This document shows, piece by piece, positions 23,221-32,990 of a stretch of DNA of 64,000 nucleotides. The notes beneath the pieces are model-generated. The model searched no databases, had not been told where the DNA came from, and saw only the letters and a list, made by a program, of their open reading frames with translations. Location of the stretch: the NCBI GenBank assembly GCA_036346395.1, contig CM070604.1, positions 54,277,003-54,341,002 on the forward strand, read 5' to 3'. The number at the start of each line of letters is the position of its first letter. The first letter of the stretch is position 1. Both the position numbers and the translations under genes were made by a program. Source of the DNA: Hsuehochloa calcarea (Eukaryota > Streptophyta > Magnoliopsida > Poales > Poaceae).

Positions 23221-23778
23221 ACTTCATGGTGGGGAGTATGTAAATTATAACCAGGCTGAAATCGCCGGTAAGTCTGACTGTCTAGACAAAAAGGTATCCA
23301 TCCCAAATTGTATAAAAGTGAGGAAGATTGGTTAGTACTGAATTTCTGGTGTGGCATGGCGCATCCACTAGTTTTTGTCGCAAGGATGTCGCCCCCTGAA
23401 GCAAGCTTTGAATTGGAGTTGGAGTTTGCTAGGTCTCTCTCCGTGTCTCCCCTTCATCCCCCTCTGTATAGATAGATGTGGGGAGTTGATAATTGGATGC
23501 TTTTGGTTGGTGTAAAGAAGAGAAGAGAAGTGGTCAAATTGTACAGTTGAAGACCCTTAATTCTGCATGTTTTATTCTGGAGTATGGTTAAAATCCAAAA
23601 CTGGACTGCCAGTGTGGAAATCTGAATCTCATCTGTGCCTTGTGAATGGTTCCTGTGTCCTGTGTGAGTTTTGTTATTGCTAAGAATTTCGCCTGGTATG
23701 ATGGCTGTAAATTCTGGTTCCTGTGTCCTTGTACGGTGACATGCAAATTCTGGTGGTATGCGCCTTGTGGGAGTGTTA
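23221..23778 (+). other. 3' UTR and downstream region of the Mei2-like gene
   Basis: No further coding sequence is recognised beyond the end of the 76-bp duplication. The region is ordinary AT-rich sequence up to a hAT MITE and presumably contains the polyadenylation site, which I cannot place. Confidence 0.5.
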
Positions 23779-23786
23779 ATCCCAAG

Positions 23787-24012
23787 CAGGGTTTTCAATA
23801 CCGGTAAAAATGTTTTACTGGGGATGACCGGTAAGCCCGATATGACCGATAATTGGTAAATTTTGGCCGAAATTTTTCAATTTTTTGAATTTTTCGGATT
23901 TTAAATTTAAAAAATTCAAATTCAAGTAAAATTCAATCAAATTTGGTCAAAATTCAACTAAACAGGAAATTTCGGCGTCGGTTTGATTCTGGTGGGGATT
24001 ATCAGAACCCTG
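23787..24012. mobile_element. hAT-type MITE, 226 bp
   Basis: The ends are inverted, CAGGGTTTTCAATACC on the left and GGATTATCAGAACCCTG on the right, matching over CAGGGTT with a looser match inside. A perfect 8-bp target duplication, atcccaag, lies at 23779-23786 and 24013-24020. The interior is very AT-rich with attttt and aaattc tracts and has no ORF. Size, ends and duplication together define a hAT MITE. Confidence 0.88.
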
Positions 24013-24020
24013 ATCCCAAG

Positions 24021-24441
24021 ACGGCCAAATTAGATGCAAGGCTTTGCTACAGTTAGCGTTGTGGGTTCTCACGAATGATGATAGCACCTGACCTTGCTGC
24101 AAGTTTTCACTTACGTTTCCGAACTGATACTAGCACCATGTCAGTAATGCTAACTCTGCGGACAATGCCTGCGATGGTCGTTTCTTGGAAAATTCACATG
24201 CTAAATCTATTTTCTGAGTTTTAAAAGTCTTTCTGATAGTTTAGTCTTTGGAAAATTCACCTAGGATTTTATTTGAATTTTAAATAAAACTTAATACAGA
24301 CATTCAGTATTTGGATATATTTTTATAGAATTTATTGGATTATTATTGAGTAAACACAAGACATGCTTAAACATTGCTAGTTTGCATGATACTGTGCGGA
24401 CCACGCCTGCGATGCGACGGCAACGATACAAAACAAAAGCT
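24021..24441. other. Spacer between the MITE and the BAHD gene
   Basis: AT-rich sequence with no recognisable gene or repeat ends. It should contain the 3' UTR of the minus-strand acyltransferase gene to its right. Confidence 0.5.
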
Positions 24442-25869
24442 TCAAGCTCCCCCCCTCACCCCCGCCGGCGCGTCCGGTGACACCGCAGCCCAGAACTCTT
24501 CGTCCTGCTCGAGCGCCGCCATGTGCTCCGGCGCCAGCGTCAGCTCCGCGTCCATGCTGCCTCCCCCGTCCCGCCCGGGGTACAGCGTCGCCTTCCCGTC
24601 CATCTTGTTCGCCTTGCCGCTCCGCGCCGCCACCGCCTTCCCCCACCCGAAGTCGCACCCGTACAAGTCGAACCGCGGCGAGCTCCCCATCATCACCCCC
24701 GAAGGGTCGAACCACCTCAGATTGTACACCACCGGCTTCGCCGTCCAAGCCGCCACGCGCGCCCGGATGTTCGCGTCCGTGTGCGCCGTCACCGCGCGCC
24801 CCACGGCCGCCGCCGCCCAGCCGTGTCCGCGCGCCAGCAGCTCCGACGCGTGCACCGCATCCGTGCCGATGGCGTAGATGCTGTTTCCAAAGTACTCCGC
24901 CGGAAGCGGCGGCTGGAGCCGCCCGCGGTTGTTGATGGCCAAGCGGCACACCGTCTCTCGCTCCGGCGCCAGGCGCCGGGCTCGGGTGATGCACCGCCAC
25001 ATCAGCGAGCTCAGCGCCTGGAATCTCGTCAGGGCGGCCGCGCCCGCCGTGTCCCCCGCCGCCAGGAGCTCTTGGCGCGCCCGCTCCTTGAGCGCCGCCA
25101 GGGACTCCGCCGAGAAGTGCAGCATCCGTTCGCGCAGCGGCGGCGGCTCCAACCGCTCGACGACCTCCGAAAGGTCGGCGTACGGAAGCACAACCGGGGC
25201 AGCCGCGGCTCCGTCGGGCGACCAACGGTCGAACAAGGGCCGGCGCGACGTCAGCGGCCGCGGAGGAGCGAGCCTGGCGCGCGCGATCTCGGCCCACGCA
25301 TTCAGGAAGTCCCAGAAGGCCGTGCCGTCTGAGAGCGCGTGGTTGTACACGAAGCCGACGAAGACGCCGTCGGCGAGCTCGGTGACCTGGACGACGAAGA
25401 GGGGGAGGTCGTGGCTGTCGTAGTTGACGGCGTCGTCGAGCGGGAAGAAGGACTGGACGACGCGCGGCACGTCGACGTCGGGAGGGATCACGTCGGCGAT
25501 GGCAACGCCGTCGGCGACGGCGTGGACGATCTCGACGCCCTGGCCGTGGCAGTCGATGGAGACCGAGCAACCGACGACGCTGCCGCCGTCGTCGCGGTGC
25601 TGGTGGGTGACGAATCGTCCGGCGACGGGGTAGTAGGTGTCGAGCGCGTCGGCCAGCGCGGCAGCGAGGTGGTCAACGACGTGGGCGGTGGAGAGCAGAG
25701 GAGGCGAGGCGGGCGGCGCGAAGAGGAGGCCCTTCTGGATGTAGCGGGCGGAGAGAAAGGAGGCGTCCCACGAGGTGAGCGGGATGCGCTCGCGCGGCCG
25801 AGGCGACGGCTTCACGGTGCATGTCGACACGACGCGCACCGGAGATGGCGACGGCGACGGCGACGGCAT
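24442..25869 (-). CDS. BAHD (HXXXD-type) acyltransferase
   Basis: A single exon encodes 475 residues, typical of this family. BAHD enzymes move an acyl group from acyl-CoA to an alcohol or amine of a secondary metabolite, wall precursor or cuticle component in the cytosol. The catalytic motif HXXXD is His177-Ala-Leu-Ser-Asp181 in FVYNHALSDGTAFWDF, and the structural motif DFGWG is at residues 406-410. N-terminal family features LTSWDASFLS and the LLSTAHVVDHLAAALADAL helix are present. The closest named type appears to be the uncharacterised At3g50280-like acetyltransferases; donor and acceptor are unknown. The ATG at 25869 starts a Ser-Pro repeat (MPSPSPSPSP) and lies about 75 bases after a TATA element. 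The gene is very GC-rich, which creates long shadow frames on both strands. No break is seen. Confidence 0.92.
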   Translation of the reverse strand: MPSPSPSPSPVRVVSTCTVKPSPRPRERIPLTSWDASFLSARYIQKGLLFAPPASPPLLSTAHVVDHLAAALADALDTYYPVAGRFVTHQHRDDGGSVVGCSVSIDCHGQGVEIVHAVADGVAIADVIPPDVDVPRVVQSFFPLDDAVNYDSHDLPLFVVQVTELADGVFVGFVYNHALSDGTAFWDFLNAWAEIARARLAPPRPLTSRRPLFDRWSPDGAAAAPVVLPYADLSEVVERLEPPPLRERMLHFSAESLAALKERARQELLAAGDTAGAAALTRFQALSSLMWRCITRARRLAPERETVCRLAINNRGRLQPPLPAEYFGNSIYAIGTDAVHASELLARGHGWAAAAVGRAVTAHTDANIRARVAAWTAKPVVYNLRWFDPSGVMMGSSPRFDLYGCDFGWGKAVAARSGKANKMDGKATLYPGRDGGGSMDAELTLAPEHMAALEQDEEFWAAVSPDAPAGVRGGA

Positions 25870-25943
25870 TTTGTAGAGAGGTGTTTGACCGGGGTCTTGT
25901 TTGGAATCGCTAGTGGTGTCGAGTCGCCATGTGAATCAAGGGA

Positions 25944-25951
25944 TTTATATA
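25944..25951 (-). promoter_or_regulatory. TATA box of the BAHD gene
   Basis: The minus strand reads TATATAAA about 75 bases upstream of the ATG at 25869, giving a leader of roughly 45 bases if transcription starts 30 bases after it. Good match and spacing; not tested. Confidence 0.65.
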
Positions 25952-26102
25952 AGGAAGGCTGCCATGCCCATGCCCATACACGCACGAAATTTTAGCATTG
26001 ACTCGACTTTGTTGAACCTAATGCCACAAACTGATTAAACGCAGGAAATTTGATGGAAGGTGCGGCAGAGGAACAGTCTCAAGTTAGTTGGTGACCCAAA
26101 CG

Positions 26103-26224
26103 GATTGATTGGAATAGGTCTTTCTTTGCAAAGGGTATTTTAATTCAGACGGGGCCAGGAAATTTGATACAAGGTGCGGCAAGTTGATGGATTCCATCTT
26201 TCTTCGACGAATGCTTCAAGGAAA
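26103..26224 (+). repeat. Direct repeat flanking the gene-fragment island, left copy
   Basis: This stretch matches 30058-30172 in the same orientation. Shared blocks are gattgattggaatagg, ccaggaaatttga, aaggtgcggc and then gatggattccatctttcttc followed by gacgaatgc. A shorter third piece (ggaaatttgatggaaggtgc) lies at 26044-26065. The left copy runs straight into the first peroxiredoxin exon region. Confidence 0.8.
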
Positions 26225-26311
26225 TAAAAGTCCAAAATCAACCTATAACCCAACCCAACCCGACGCCCCTCCGAACGGCGCCGCCTCCCCCTTCTCCCCC
26301 TTGGCTCCGGT

Positions 26312-28379
26312 GACACGGCGGCGGACAAGGCGCCGGACTTCGAGGCGGAGGCCGTGTTCGACCAGGAGTTCATCAAGGTATGCGGTAGCCCACCTACATT
26401 GCGCACGTGTGTTGTTGTAGTCCAAATTTTGAGAAGCATTTGGTTTGTACCAGCAAAACTGTGGCCTGCTCGATTGCTAGTTTAGATTAGATGTTTCATC
26501 CACCCGCGCGATTCATGAATGTAGCAGCTGTATGTATGTTTTGGTGATGCTTGCGATTGTTGATGTTGTTGATGGCATACTTTTGTGCCTGCAGGTCAAG
26601 CTGTCTGATTACATTGGGAAGAAGTATGTGATTCTCTTCTTCTACCCCCTGAACTTCACATTCGTCTACCCAACTGGTGCGTCCCATCTTGTGCTCCTTG
26701 ACGGCAAAGTTTTATTTGGGTTAGGCGTTGTAAAATGCATTTTTTTATAAACTTTGCGAGATTATCGCTTTGTGTGATGATATGAGGAGTTTGAGAAGAT
26801 TAATACTGAAATTCTTGGTATTTCAATTGATAGTGTGGTATGTTACATTTCATTTACATGACTTTCCATGTAGTTATGGTTATACCAACCATTGCATAAA
26901 TGAGTTTGTTCAGACTCCAGAGTAGCAATATCTCATTACTTGCTCCATTGTCCTGTTGTAGTCAGAATAACATACCTCATCTGGACATGTAGTTGTTCTC
27001 TTGAATCTATCTATCTAGCGTTGACATGCATTAAGGTCATTATGTCGAAATTAACTATGGAATGCTCCTCTGTTTGTGTGAGTTAATATCCTGTTTGTTC
27101 TTAAAGTGAAAAATTAAATCCAAGGAACCTTTGGAGCATAAGTGCTAACATTGCAGTGCCACAATGTTGGAGCTTAGTTCCATATGTTTTGAAATGCAAG
27201 TATGTGACATCTGTTATGCCTTATGTGAATATGAAAGTAATGTGATGCTCTGTGTGAATCAGAGAGAAAAAGAGGTAGATATTTTCAATCCCACGTGTTA
27301 AATACGATCACCAACTCCTTTGAGAATGATGTAGGGCTAACATATTTATATTATGCGTTCCCTTCTGCCAAGAAGATGCACTACTGTACTCAACTTGTTA
27401 ACCTAACTTATATCCAGAAAAACCATTAACATCAGTTTTAACTAGTGACTGGTTTGCGAGCGATCTTGCTATTCTGTTTTTCTCTTTTCTTTCTGCTTTT
27501 GTGTTAAGCGTTTCACTTTATGGTCTTATAGTTATTAATCACTGTTACTCTATGGAGTAATAAGTAAACACAACCTATGCTTCATTAGTGTCTCCTGCTG
27601 ACTTGACATTTGAAATATCCTTTGCTTTTAGTTTTCCCATCTTGCATGGGTGCAGACAGACAGGAGATCTGGTGGGCTTGGTGATCTGAAATACCCGCTG
27701 ATTTCTGATGTCACCAAATCAATTTCAAAGTCTTTTGGTGTACTGATCCCTGATCGGGTATACTGCTATTTTGATTTTTGATCACCTGTTGGTTATATAT
27801 GATCCACTCCTTCCACTGGATGAATTGCTTTCATTTATGCCTGTCCTTGTGTTTATGAAATGTCATAAGAGTCATTAATGTTATTTGGCCAGGGAATTGC
27901 TCTGAGAGGATTATTCATCATTGACAAGGAGGGTGTGATTCAGCACTCTACAATCAATAACCTTGCCTTGCTATTGGCCGTAGCGTGGATGAAACATTGA
28001 GAACCCTTCAGGTAGAATAACAAGAGAAAATTTTGCATCTTGCTCAACATGCATTCCCTGATGTCTTTTTAATATATAAAAAATCTTGATACTGTCTGTC
28101 AGGATACAAAGTTTTGCTATTTTTAGTTGCAATTTAACATAGCTCTAGTGTTCAATACAGCAAAGCTTGTCCATAGAGTTATGAACTTCTGGCTACAACT
28201 TGCAAATTTCAATAAAAAAAACCATGCAAGCATGTAATCTGATTAAAAAATTTCTTCAATAACAGGCCCTGCAGTACGTCCAAGAAAACCTAGATGAGGT
28301 TTGCGTGAGTTGGAAACACGGGAGAAATCGATGAAGCCCCGACCCTAAGGGCAGCAAGGAGTACTTCGCTGCTATTTAG
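26312..28379 (+). pseudogene. BAS1: 2-Cys peroxiredoxin (plastid BAS1 type) pseudogene with introns
   Basis: Plastid 2-Cys peroxiredoxin reduces H2O2 and alkyl hydroperoxides through a peroxidatic and a resolving cysteine. Six exon remnants keep family order and splice sites: about 26312-26377 (KAPDFEAEAVFDQEFIK), 26595-26676, about 26785-26837, 27632-27757, 27893-28011 and 28266-28379 (end KEYFAAI). It is dead for several reasons. The peroxidatic site FVCPTE reads FVYPTG (TGC to TAC). The segment after it (EITAFSDR) is lost. A 5-base duplication of cttgc at about 27961-27970 shifts the frame in exon 5. In the last exon the codons after the resolving Cys are partly deleted, giving an early TGA. 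The transit peptide is not recognisable. Introns are kept, so this is not a retrocopy but a DNA-level duplicate or capture. Confidence 0.88.
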
Positions 28380-29016
28380 ACATGTCCTTTGCACTTGCTG
28401 TCAAGTTTTGTCATAGCCTTCGTTGGGTTCCACAGTGTTCTTGTGACCCGAGTTGTAGTTATTGTGCATACAATTGATCTCTGCGGCCGTTTCCTGCAAA
28501 CAAGGATTTGTCTGGGTGTCATCTTGGATTCACCCTGTTCCAAATTGAAAAAAATATATATTTGAAACAAAATCTTATGTTATATCTTGGCAATGGCTTT
28601 ATTTTAAACCTAACATTACTTTAGAAATGGATTTCAACATATTTCCTTTCAAGGTATTCTACATGTCTTTCTACTTAACACTTGATGCCATGGAATGAAG
28701 CTAGTTGGAGTCGTACACTTCCTTAAAAATGTTAGTGGTGGACATGCTCCTTTGCTTTCATCAACAACAAAGCTTCCATTTTCACTCCAGAGCCCGACCA
28801 GAAGCCCGGGGGGAGGGCTCAAACATTCGGCCCAAATGCACCTTGCAGTAAGTATCACCTACCCCTCTTTCTCCTAACATTGCAAAGATAAATGATGATG
28901 AATGTTCCTGGTTCTCTTGCATGTAGAGTACATACATCTAGTTGAATTTTAATTTTCAAGTAAGCTGAGGAGGAAGCAGTAGAGCTAGCCATGGAACGCA
29001 GTCAGCTGCAAGGCGT
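28380..29016. other. Spacer between peroxiredoxin pseudogene and SANT-like fragment
   Basis: Mostly AT-rich sequence. The part at about 28715-28850 has a more coding-like composition and ends at a plausible donor (cttgcag|taagta), so it could be another exon remnant, but I recognise no family. Confidence 0.35.
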
Positions 29017-29139
29017 GTTGATGATTTCTCCATCAAGAGTTGCATTAGTGTTTTGAACACAATGGAAGATCTATCAAATGAAGAGAAAGTCAAAGCCTTT
29101 GGTGTATTCAAGGATGCTCAAAATAGAGATTTTCATTAG
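29017..29139 (+). pseudogene. C-terminal fragment of a Myb/SANT-like plant protein
   Basis: Forty residues read VDDFSIKSCISVLNTMEDLS, then NEEKVKAFGVFKDAQNRDF, and stop. This matches the C-terminal tail of the plant Myb/SANT-like (At2g29880-like, PIF/Harbinger ORF1-related) proteins, whose usual ending is a cysteine-isoleucine helix, a VLN..E segment and VFKD...R. The SANT domain that should precede it is not found. An assignment from 40 residues is tentative; it could be a transposon ORF1 remnant or a captured host exon. Confidence 0.45.
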
Positions 29140-30057
29140 TGCGAACCCAGTTACTCGTCTCTTGTGGTTGAGAAGTGTCATGGTAAGTTGATAACTTGTT
29201 ATTTCTTGGTATCCTTAGGATTGCACTCTCTGTTTTGCTTATACCGCATGTTATCATGTAATGCTTCATATTATGTTTTCTCACTTCTAAAATGCTTATT
29301 GTTATTTTCATCTATTAACAGATATGTAAATTCGAGGTCAACGGAGCTTGTGCACAGTAATATGTTTCCATTGGTAAGTAAAAATTGTTGACTCCTTGAA
29401 TATCATGCTCATGTTATTATTATTGAAAACTTAAGTAGTGCTGTCAATTTGTATTAAACATGTTGACATCTTATGTGTGTTCGCATTTTCTATACAGAGA
29501 GAGGAGCTCAAAGGTCTACCAGGTTGTCGTGGAGCTTGAGCTTAGTGCAAATATGAAATACTTTTTGTAGTTTGAGATATTATATGAGCAATCTTTTTGT
29601 ATGAGACAATTTGTAATATGAAATACCTTTATCTTTCTGCTTTGTTCTTTGAACATTGTTGCTTCCTTTCGCAATAGCATCACTTGTTATCCAATTTTAT
29701 GGAGGTTGTATTCAAAATTTTAATATATTTTTTTGAAATTTATAATCTATGTTTTTAAATTTTTTAAATTTCTAGACCTTTTTTGAATTTTTACGGACTG
29801 TAAGGCCTAAACTGTAACTCTAACCTTAACTCATACCACATCCCGCCGCCGTAGCTACAAAATTAGACAGTGAATGGCTACATATAGAGGATAATTTGAC
29901 TAGCCAAGCAAGGCCATAAACTGATACTAGACAGAGACAAGAGATAGAGAGAGAGAGAGAGACAAGAGAGAGGGGTGTACAGTAAAAGTACATTAAAGTA
30001 CATTACAGCCTGATATCATAGTTTCCCAGCCAGGAAACACGCACGTTTACCATTGAC
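29140..30057. other. Spacer with (GA)n microsatellite
   Basis: AT-rich DNA with a GA-rich microsatellite at about 29935-29978 (gagaga units). No gene or element ends recognised. Confidence 0.5.
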
Positions 30058-30172
30058 GGATTGATTGGAATAGGATATTAATTCACATGGTGCCAGGAAA
30101 TTTGACGGAAGGTGCGGCGAGTCGATGGATTCCATCTTTCTTCGACGAATGCTCGAGGAAATGATACACTCT
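30058..30172 (+). repeat. Direct repeat flanking the gene-fragment island, right copy
   Basis: Same orientation and same blocks as 26103-26224, including ccaggaaatttgacggaaggtgc and the run ending cgacgaatgctcgaggaaat (each quoted in part). The pair brackets about 3.9 kb that contains the peroxiredoxin pseudogene and the SANT-like piece; the acyl-CoA oxidase piece lies just outside on the right. Confidence 0.8.
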
Positions 30173-30394
30173 ATTTCAGCAGCAGGTGGTTGGTTACCTT
30201 GACAACCAATTTGTTTTTACCTCGTTTTTGAAGTAGCCTTTTGGTTACATTTGGACCTCCAATAACTGTTTCTCCCCGAGGCATTGGTGAATCAGTTGTT
30301 AAGTATCCCACCTTGGGCCGAGTCTATCGACTTAATGTATGAACAGGAGGCAGTGGACAACCAACACGACCTACATACAGCTGTGTCGTCAAAC

Positions 30395-30700
30395 TCGAAA
30401 AAAATTAACCTTGCAAAAGCAATAGCAAATTTTCCATGGACTGCTGCTGCCTTTACCCATCCACCACTTAATAGCTCCATCATTTGGGGTGTTAATAACG
30501 AACTCATTAGTAACTGGATCAATTGTAGCTGTAGTCTGTAGAGCTTGGACATTGGATCCATGATAGCAGTTCTGTCATAGCAAAGTAGCCTGGATAGTCC
30601 AAATTGTCAATTCTGTCAACCAACTTATCTCTGTGCTTTTTGGTTCCCATATTTATTACAGAACCTCCCCGGAGACTGTACTGGATGCCGAGGGAGCTTC
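30395..30700 (-). pseudogene. ACX: Acyl-CoA oxidase fragment (peroxisomal beta-oxidation)
   Basis: Acyl-CoA oxidase makes the first, FAD-dependent, H2O2-forming step of peroxisomal beta-oxidation. The minus strand gives GGSVINMGTKKHRDKLVDRI, DNLDYPGYFAMTEL, then after a one-base insertion GSNVQALQTTATIDPVTNEF, VINTPNDGAIKWWMG and, in another frame, AAVHGKFAIAFARLI. This is the FAD and substrate-pocket region of plant ACX proteins. The usual PGCFAMTE reads PGYFAMTE, at least two frameshifts are present, and a donor-like AG|GTTAAT follows ARLI. Sequence upstream on the minus strand to about 30977 is open but I do not recognise it. The rest of the enzyme is absent, so this is a dead piece. Confidence 0.8.
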
Positions 30701-30980
30701 CGGCTGCCTCCATGGTATTGACAGAGCAATCACACCCAACCCATAGACTATATTCAACATCACCACACTCAGTAGAGTTTATAGCATGGCAAAATCCTTC
30801 TCCCAGAATCAACATTCTTCCTGGCACAGGTGGGGGCATCCAATTCACTGCACCTCGATAGTCCTTGCACGACAGCCATGACGTCGGACATAGCTCCACT
30901 CCCCTGCACGTGACGTCCGGTTGCGTAGGCGGCGGCCACGGTTGCCTAGACTCCATAGCCCCACACCAAGCGTGCAAGGA

Positions 30981-31290
30981 TTAGTACGCGATGGGCTCGT
31001 TCTCTTCGACGGTCTGCTCTATCCACCACGGTAATGCCTGCAGCGGAGGAGCCGTCGAGGGCAGCAGCCAGCAGGTGGCGAGGACGAGGCCGATGGTGGA
31101 GAAGCCACAAGAGATGCCATCAGTGCCGCGCATTCTGTCGAACACCTTGCGTGCACCCAACACAAGAGATACAAACTGGGAGTCAAGAGGGGGAAGATCA
31201 ATCTAGCAAGAGATTGGGAATCAGAGAAATAGAGTTTAGGGAAAAGGGAAGAAGCCTGAAGTATACTTCGATGCCTTCTTCTGACAAACA
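30981..31290 (-). pseudogene. Possible PPR-protein fragment
   Basis: One minus-strand frame contains ARKVFDRMRGTDGISC, which resembles the start of a pentatricopeptide repeat (ARKVFDEMP-type). No further repeat follows and the frame soon runs into unrelated sequence. The neighbouring pieces are also gene fragments, which makes a captured exon plausible, but the evidence is a single partial motif. Confidence 0.3.
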
Positions 31291-32216
31291 AATCAAGCTC
31301 AAGGTGGTTACTGACAAGAGGAGCTCGTATGCAGTATGACAGAAATTAAATTAGCTGTAAAATGTTACGGGGCTGGCTTCTTCTGACAACAACAATAGCC
31401 CCCTATCATTGGTTTCAGGCACACATAATATAGCCGACCATACATAGACCACCCGGTGCTTCTCCTCCTCTGCTCTTGCTCAGCGCCTCTCCTCCTCCTG
31501 CCCCTCCCGCCGTCGGAGCAGAGCTCGAGCCCTGCTGGATCATACACATGGTCAAATCATATCGATCAATCCATCACTTGCCATGCATGTATCAACCTGC
31601 AGAATCTAGTATATACTACTGTTGATTTTGGAAATAATTATGTGTTGTCTCTCAGAACTCGTACATCATTTATTTATAGTGCCAAGGACTACAATCTGAC
31701 TTTAACATAACTCTTGACTCGCATACAATTTGAACTCTTATTAAACTATAATACTAACTCCAGTGCTATCTTCTTGAGGTTATGGTTTGCATGAACCAAA
31801 CCAGGGGAGCGGTCCACATTAACTTTTATTGTGGTTTCAGGGTCCTTCGTGAGTACCACCTTTCTGTTGGCACAGTTTAACATTCCTTGGTCCAATCCAC
31901 CCATAGGATGATGTCCAGGATTTGGGCTTTAAGCGCCAAGAGGTTTGCTAGGAATCTGAAATTTTTCATAGCAATCTCTACTCGGGGACTTACTGATGTA
32001 GCGAATAAGGGTCTCCCGGTGAATCGGTACCAAAGTTTCTTTTAATTTAAGGGGTTGGCAAAAATAGCCTTACAACTAGCTTCTTTGGCACAACAGAGGG
32101 CGAAACTCCAGCATAACATGCGCTGGTACGAAATTAACAGGAAACATACTCATCACACTCTTGACACTTCTGTGTAGTTTAGCTACCCCCCTTAAAGTGA
32201 AGGGTGCTCAATACTA
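31291..32216. other. Unassigned stretch left of element B
   Basis: No conserved protein, RNA gene or clear repeat end is visible. A C-rich tract at about 32187-32195 (minus: a G-rich run in a purine context) could be a polypurine tract of element B, but no LTR copy starts next to it, so the left end of B is not resolved. Confidence 0.4.
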
Positions 32217-32990
32217 GTTGTCTCTGCCAACTTCATTCGTGACGAGTCTCATGGCGGCTTGGGAACTTGTCCTTTGCATTTCGGCTACTTTGGCTTTGGC
32301 TTGGCGTGGAAGCGGCTCTAGATGACTGCGAGGTCGGATGCCTTTTGCTTGGAGCCGACGTCTGGCCTCGAGCTGGTGTGGCTCTGAAGTTGAATCTCAT
32401 TGGGGTGACTGGTTGAGGGAATTGCTTGATGAGATGTTCTCTTTCTCCACAGTTGAAATAATGAAGATGTGCTGTTGGGTTGACTGCTGTAGGCTATCCC
32501 ACGGGGCGATGAGGGCGGAGAACATCCCCACTTCTTCCCATCCCTATCGAGGTACTCTGATGCTTTGGTGCAATTTGGTTATTCTCTTTTAAAGTCCGAT
32601 ATCGGTTGTCTTTGCCAATCTTATTTGTAACGAGCCTCGCAGCGACTTGAAGACTTATACTTTGTAGCTCAACTGCCTTGGTCAGTAACAGGCTCAGGGG
32701 ACAGTCCTTGGGGCAGTGGCCTTGTCCTTCACAGAGAAAGCATGTAACTTTAAGCATCTGGCATTCGCCTGGCTGGTGGTCTCATTGTAGTTGGGGCAGT
32801 TTACACAACATTGGTCGGTATGGTGTCCTTTTTCTCCACAACATGTGCATGCTACTTGGTTCACAGGGCAATCTTATGATTGATGGCGTTCCTCACAGCA
32901 GGGACAGTAGGGCAATGGGCATGTGTAGCAATAGTGTCCATATTGTGCACAAGTGAAGCATGCTCCTCTTGCCTTAATGGAGGACATAAT
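32217..32990 (-). repeat. Tandem duplication within the element B gag-like region
   Basis: Sequence starting at 32217 (ttgtctctgccaac) recurs from 32608 (ttgtctttgccaat) in the same orientation. Both copies then run through a cgtgacgag/gtaacgag block and a ggcttgg/gacttga block. The period is about 391 bp. Copies are diverged and the outer edge of the second copy is approximate. Confidence 0.55.

Noticed and set aside
24377..25995. Long frames of 397, 269 and 218 codons overlapping the acyltransferase gene on both strands
   Set aside because: They are low-complexity Arg/Pro/Ala-rich or Asp/Val-rich translations of very GC-rich DNA. Only the 475-codon frame has the HXXXD and DFGWG motifs.
30519..30977. 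152-codon minus-strand frame as a new gene
   Set aside because: Its C-terminal half is acyl-CoA oxidase that continues in other frames, so the open frame is chance within a pseudogene.
32187..32195. Purine-rich run as the polypurine tract marking the 3' LTR of element B
   Set aside because: No sequence resembling the LTR at 34621-37240 starts next to it, and the following minus-strand bases do not begin with TG.
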